7,229 nt of DNA. It comes from Planctomycetota bacterium (GTDB lineage: Bacteria > Planctomycetota > Phycisphaerae > UBA1845 > UTPLA1). Numbering within the stretch: position 1 is the first letter of the stretch; the number at the start of each line of letters is the position of its first letter. The DNA lies in contig JAPULF010000037.1 in assembly GCA_027295245.1 (NCBI GenBank), positions 1-7,229 on the forward strand. The letters run 5' to 3'. A program made the position numbers and the translations under genes. Positions 6,087 to 7,229 of the stretch are shown here, piece by piece. Under the pieces are notes generated by a model. That model worked only from the letters and a program-made list of their open reading frames with translations. It searched no databases and was not told the origin of the DNA.

Positions 6087-7223
6087 ATGCAAAAGTTACG
6101 ATTATTCACGCCCGGGCCAACGATGGTCAGCCCCGAGGCGATGCTGGAAATGGCCCAGCCGTTGGACCATCACCGCACGTCGGGTTTTCGGGAGACGCTG
6201 AAGGAGTGTACCGGGCTGCTGAGCTACGCCTTCCAGACCGAGACGCAACCGCTGGTGCTGACCGGAAGCGGTACCGCGGCGATGGAGGCGGCGATTCTGG
6301 GGTGCTGCCGGCCGGATACGAAGACGCTGGTTTGTCATTCCGGCAAGTTCAGCGAGCGGTGGCGGGACATTCTGGTGCGTTTCAACCTCCCTCACGTGGA
6401 ATACCGCCTCGAATACGGGCAGGGCTTCAAGGCCGACCAGGTCGATGCGAAATTCAAGGAGCATCCCGATCTCAAAGCGGTGATCTTCGTTCACTCCGAG
6501 ACGAGCACCTGCGCCCTCAGCGACGCCGAAGGCATCGCCAGGGTGTGCCGCGACCGCGGGGCGTTGTGCCTGGTGGATGGCATCACGTCGATAGGGACGA
6601 TCCCGTTCAAGATGGACGCGTGGGGCGTGGACATCGCCGTGACCGGCTCGCAAAAGGCACTCATGTTGCCGCCGGGATTGGGGCTGGTGGCGGTGAGCGA
6701 GCGGGCCTGGGAGGTGGTCGATTCGCACCAGGCGCCGGCGTACTACACCGACATCAAGGCCTATCGCAAGAGCCTCGAGAAGTGGGACCCGCCCTACACC
6801 CCGAACAATCAGATGGTCCGGGGGCTGGTGTTCACGCTCAAGCAGATCAAGGAGGAGGGCCTGGAGAATGTCTGGGCGAAGACGGCTCGGCTGGCCAAGG
6901 CGACTCGGGCAGCCGTCGCGGCCTTGGGTCTGGAGCTGTTCGCAGCCGATCCGGTGGACTCGGTGACGGGCATTCGTGTCCCGGCGGGCGTCGACGAGCC
7001 GCGCTGGCGGAAGACCATGCGCGGCAAGTATGGCGTCCATTGCGCCGGCGGTCAGGGCAGCATGAAGGGGCAGATGATCCGGCTGAACCACATGGGATAC
7101 GTGGATGAGGTCGATACCGTCGGCGCGATTGCAGCGATGGAGTGGACCCTGGCGGAGCAGGGGTACAAGTTTGAAATGGGGGCGGGCACGGCGGCGTTCG
7201 GCAGTGCGATAGCCGCAGAGTAG
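6087..7223 (+). CDS. Class V PLP-dependent aminotransferase (alanine-glyoxylate/serine-pyruvate type)
   Basis: The enzyme has 378 residues and moves amino groups between an amino acid and a 2-oxoacid using pyridoxal phosphate in the cytoplasm. Start: ATG at 6087 with GGAGG eight bases upstream; an in-frame GTG at 6078 overlaps that site and is rejected. The N-terminus LFTPGPTMVSPE is typical of the family. TGSGTAAMEAA (about 59-69) binds the cofactor phosphate, HSETSTC (about 136-142) and LVDGITSIG with Asp164 hold the ring, and TGSQKALMLPPGLG carries the Schiff-base Lys190. MIRLNHMG with Arg332 binds the substrate carboxylate. Length is normal and the gene is complete. In several phyla close relatives are next to serA and act in serine synthesis; the next gene lies beyond the right edge, so the exact substrate (alanine, serine, aspartate or phosphoserine with glyoxylate, pyruvate or others) remains open. 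Confidence 0.92.
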   Translation: MQKLRLFTPGPTMVSPEAMLEMAQPLDHHRTSGFRETLKECTGLLSYAFQTETQPLVLTGSGTAAMEAAILGCCRPDTKTLVCHSGKFSERWRDILVRFNLPHVEYRLEYGQGFKADQVDAKFKEHPDLKAVIFVHSETSTCALSDAEGIARVCRDRGALCLVDGITSIGTIPFKMDAWGVDIAVTGSQKALMLPPGLGLVAVSERAWEVVDSHQAPAYYTDIKAYRKSLEKWDPPYTPNNQMVRGLVFTLKQIKEEGLENVWAKTARLAKATRAAVAALGLELFAADPVDSVTGIRVPAGVDEPRWRKTMRGKYGVHCAGGQGSMKGQMIRLNHMGYVDEVDTVGAIAAMEWTLAEQGYKFEMGAGTAAFGSAIAAE

Positions 7224-7229
7224 AGGAAG

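Noticed and set aside
6102..7091. Open frame of 329 codons on the minus strand opposite the aminotransferase
   Set aside because: It is the antisense shadow of a well-supported enzyme gene, with no start signal or recognisable domain.
5696..7108. Open frame of 470 codons on the plus strand across the spacer and the aminotransferase
   Set aside because: It overlaps the aminotransferase in another frame, and the translation is Gly/Arg-rich low-complexity sequence without motifs.
1..7229. Defence island, phage, integron, CRISPR or secretion cluster
   Set aside because: No repeats of suitable spacing, no integrase, transposase or nuclease genes and no att-like sites were seen; the only DNA enzyme is the topoisomerase subunit.

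Overview
The window is high-GC bacterial DNA with six genes. It most resembles a Planctomycetota chromosome. That assignment is an inference from gene content: a DUF5117-type zinc metalloprotease, a bacterial topoisomerase VI A subunit, and a conserved unnamed protein with a GNAT-like block. No rRNA, tRNA, CRISPR array, insertion sequence or phage gene was seen. The region reads as ordinary chromosome rather than a mobile island.

Layout. Positions 1-793 (minus) hold the N-terminal 264 codons of an exported zinc-dependent metalloprotease; the rest lies beyond the left edge. Positions 1061-1723 (minus) encode protein-L-isoaspartate O-methyltransferase (pcm), with a leader of several inverted repeats upstream. 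Positions 2024-2671 (plus) encode a CAP/SCP (YkwD-like) lipoprotein, transcribed divergently from pcm. It meets tail to tail, with one base between stop codons, a 560-residue protein of unknown function at 2673-4355 (minus). Positions 4626-5789 (minus) encode a topoisomerase VI subunit A (Spo11-like) with no B subunit in the window. Positions 6087-7223 (plus) encode a class V PLP-dependent aminotransferase of the alanine-glyoxylate/serine-pyruvate type, divergent from the topoisomerase gene.

The genes do not form one pathway, and each appears to be its own transcription unit or the edge of one. Two encode predicted exported proteins (metalloprotease and CAP lipoprotein), one protein repair (pcm), one DNA topology (top6A) and one amino-acid metabolism (aminotransferase).

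The spacers are 794-1060, 1724-2023, 4356-4625 and 5790-6086. The most interesting signal in them is a 10-base motif, CCGATAGWWT. It occurs four times, only in spacers as far as I could see by eye, and generally points toward the downstream gene. Spacer 4356-4625 holds only a small inverted repeat that I could find.
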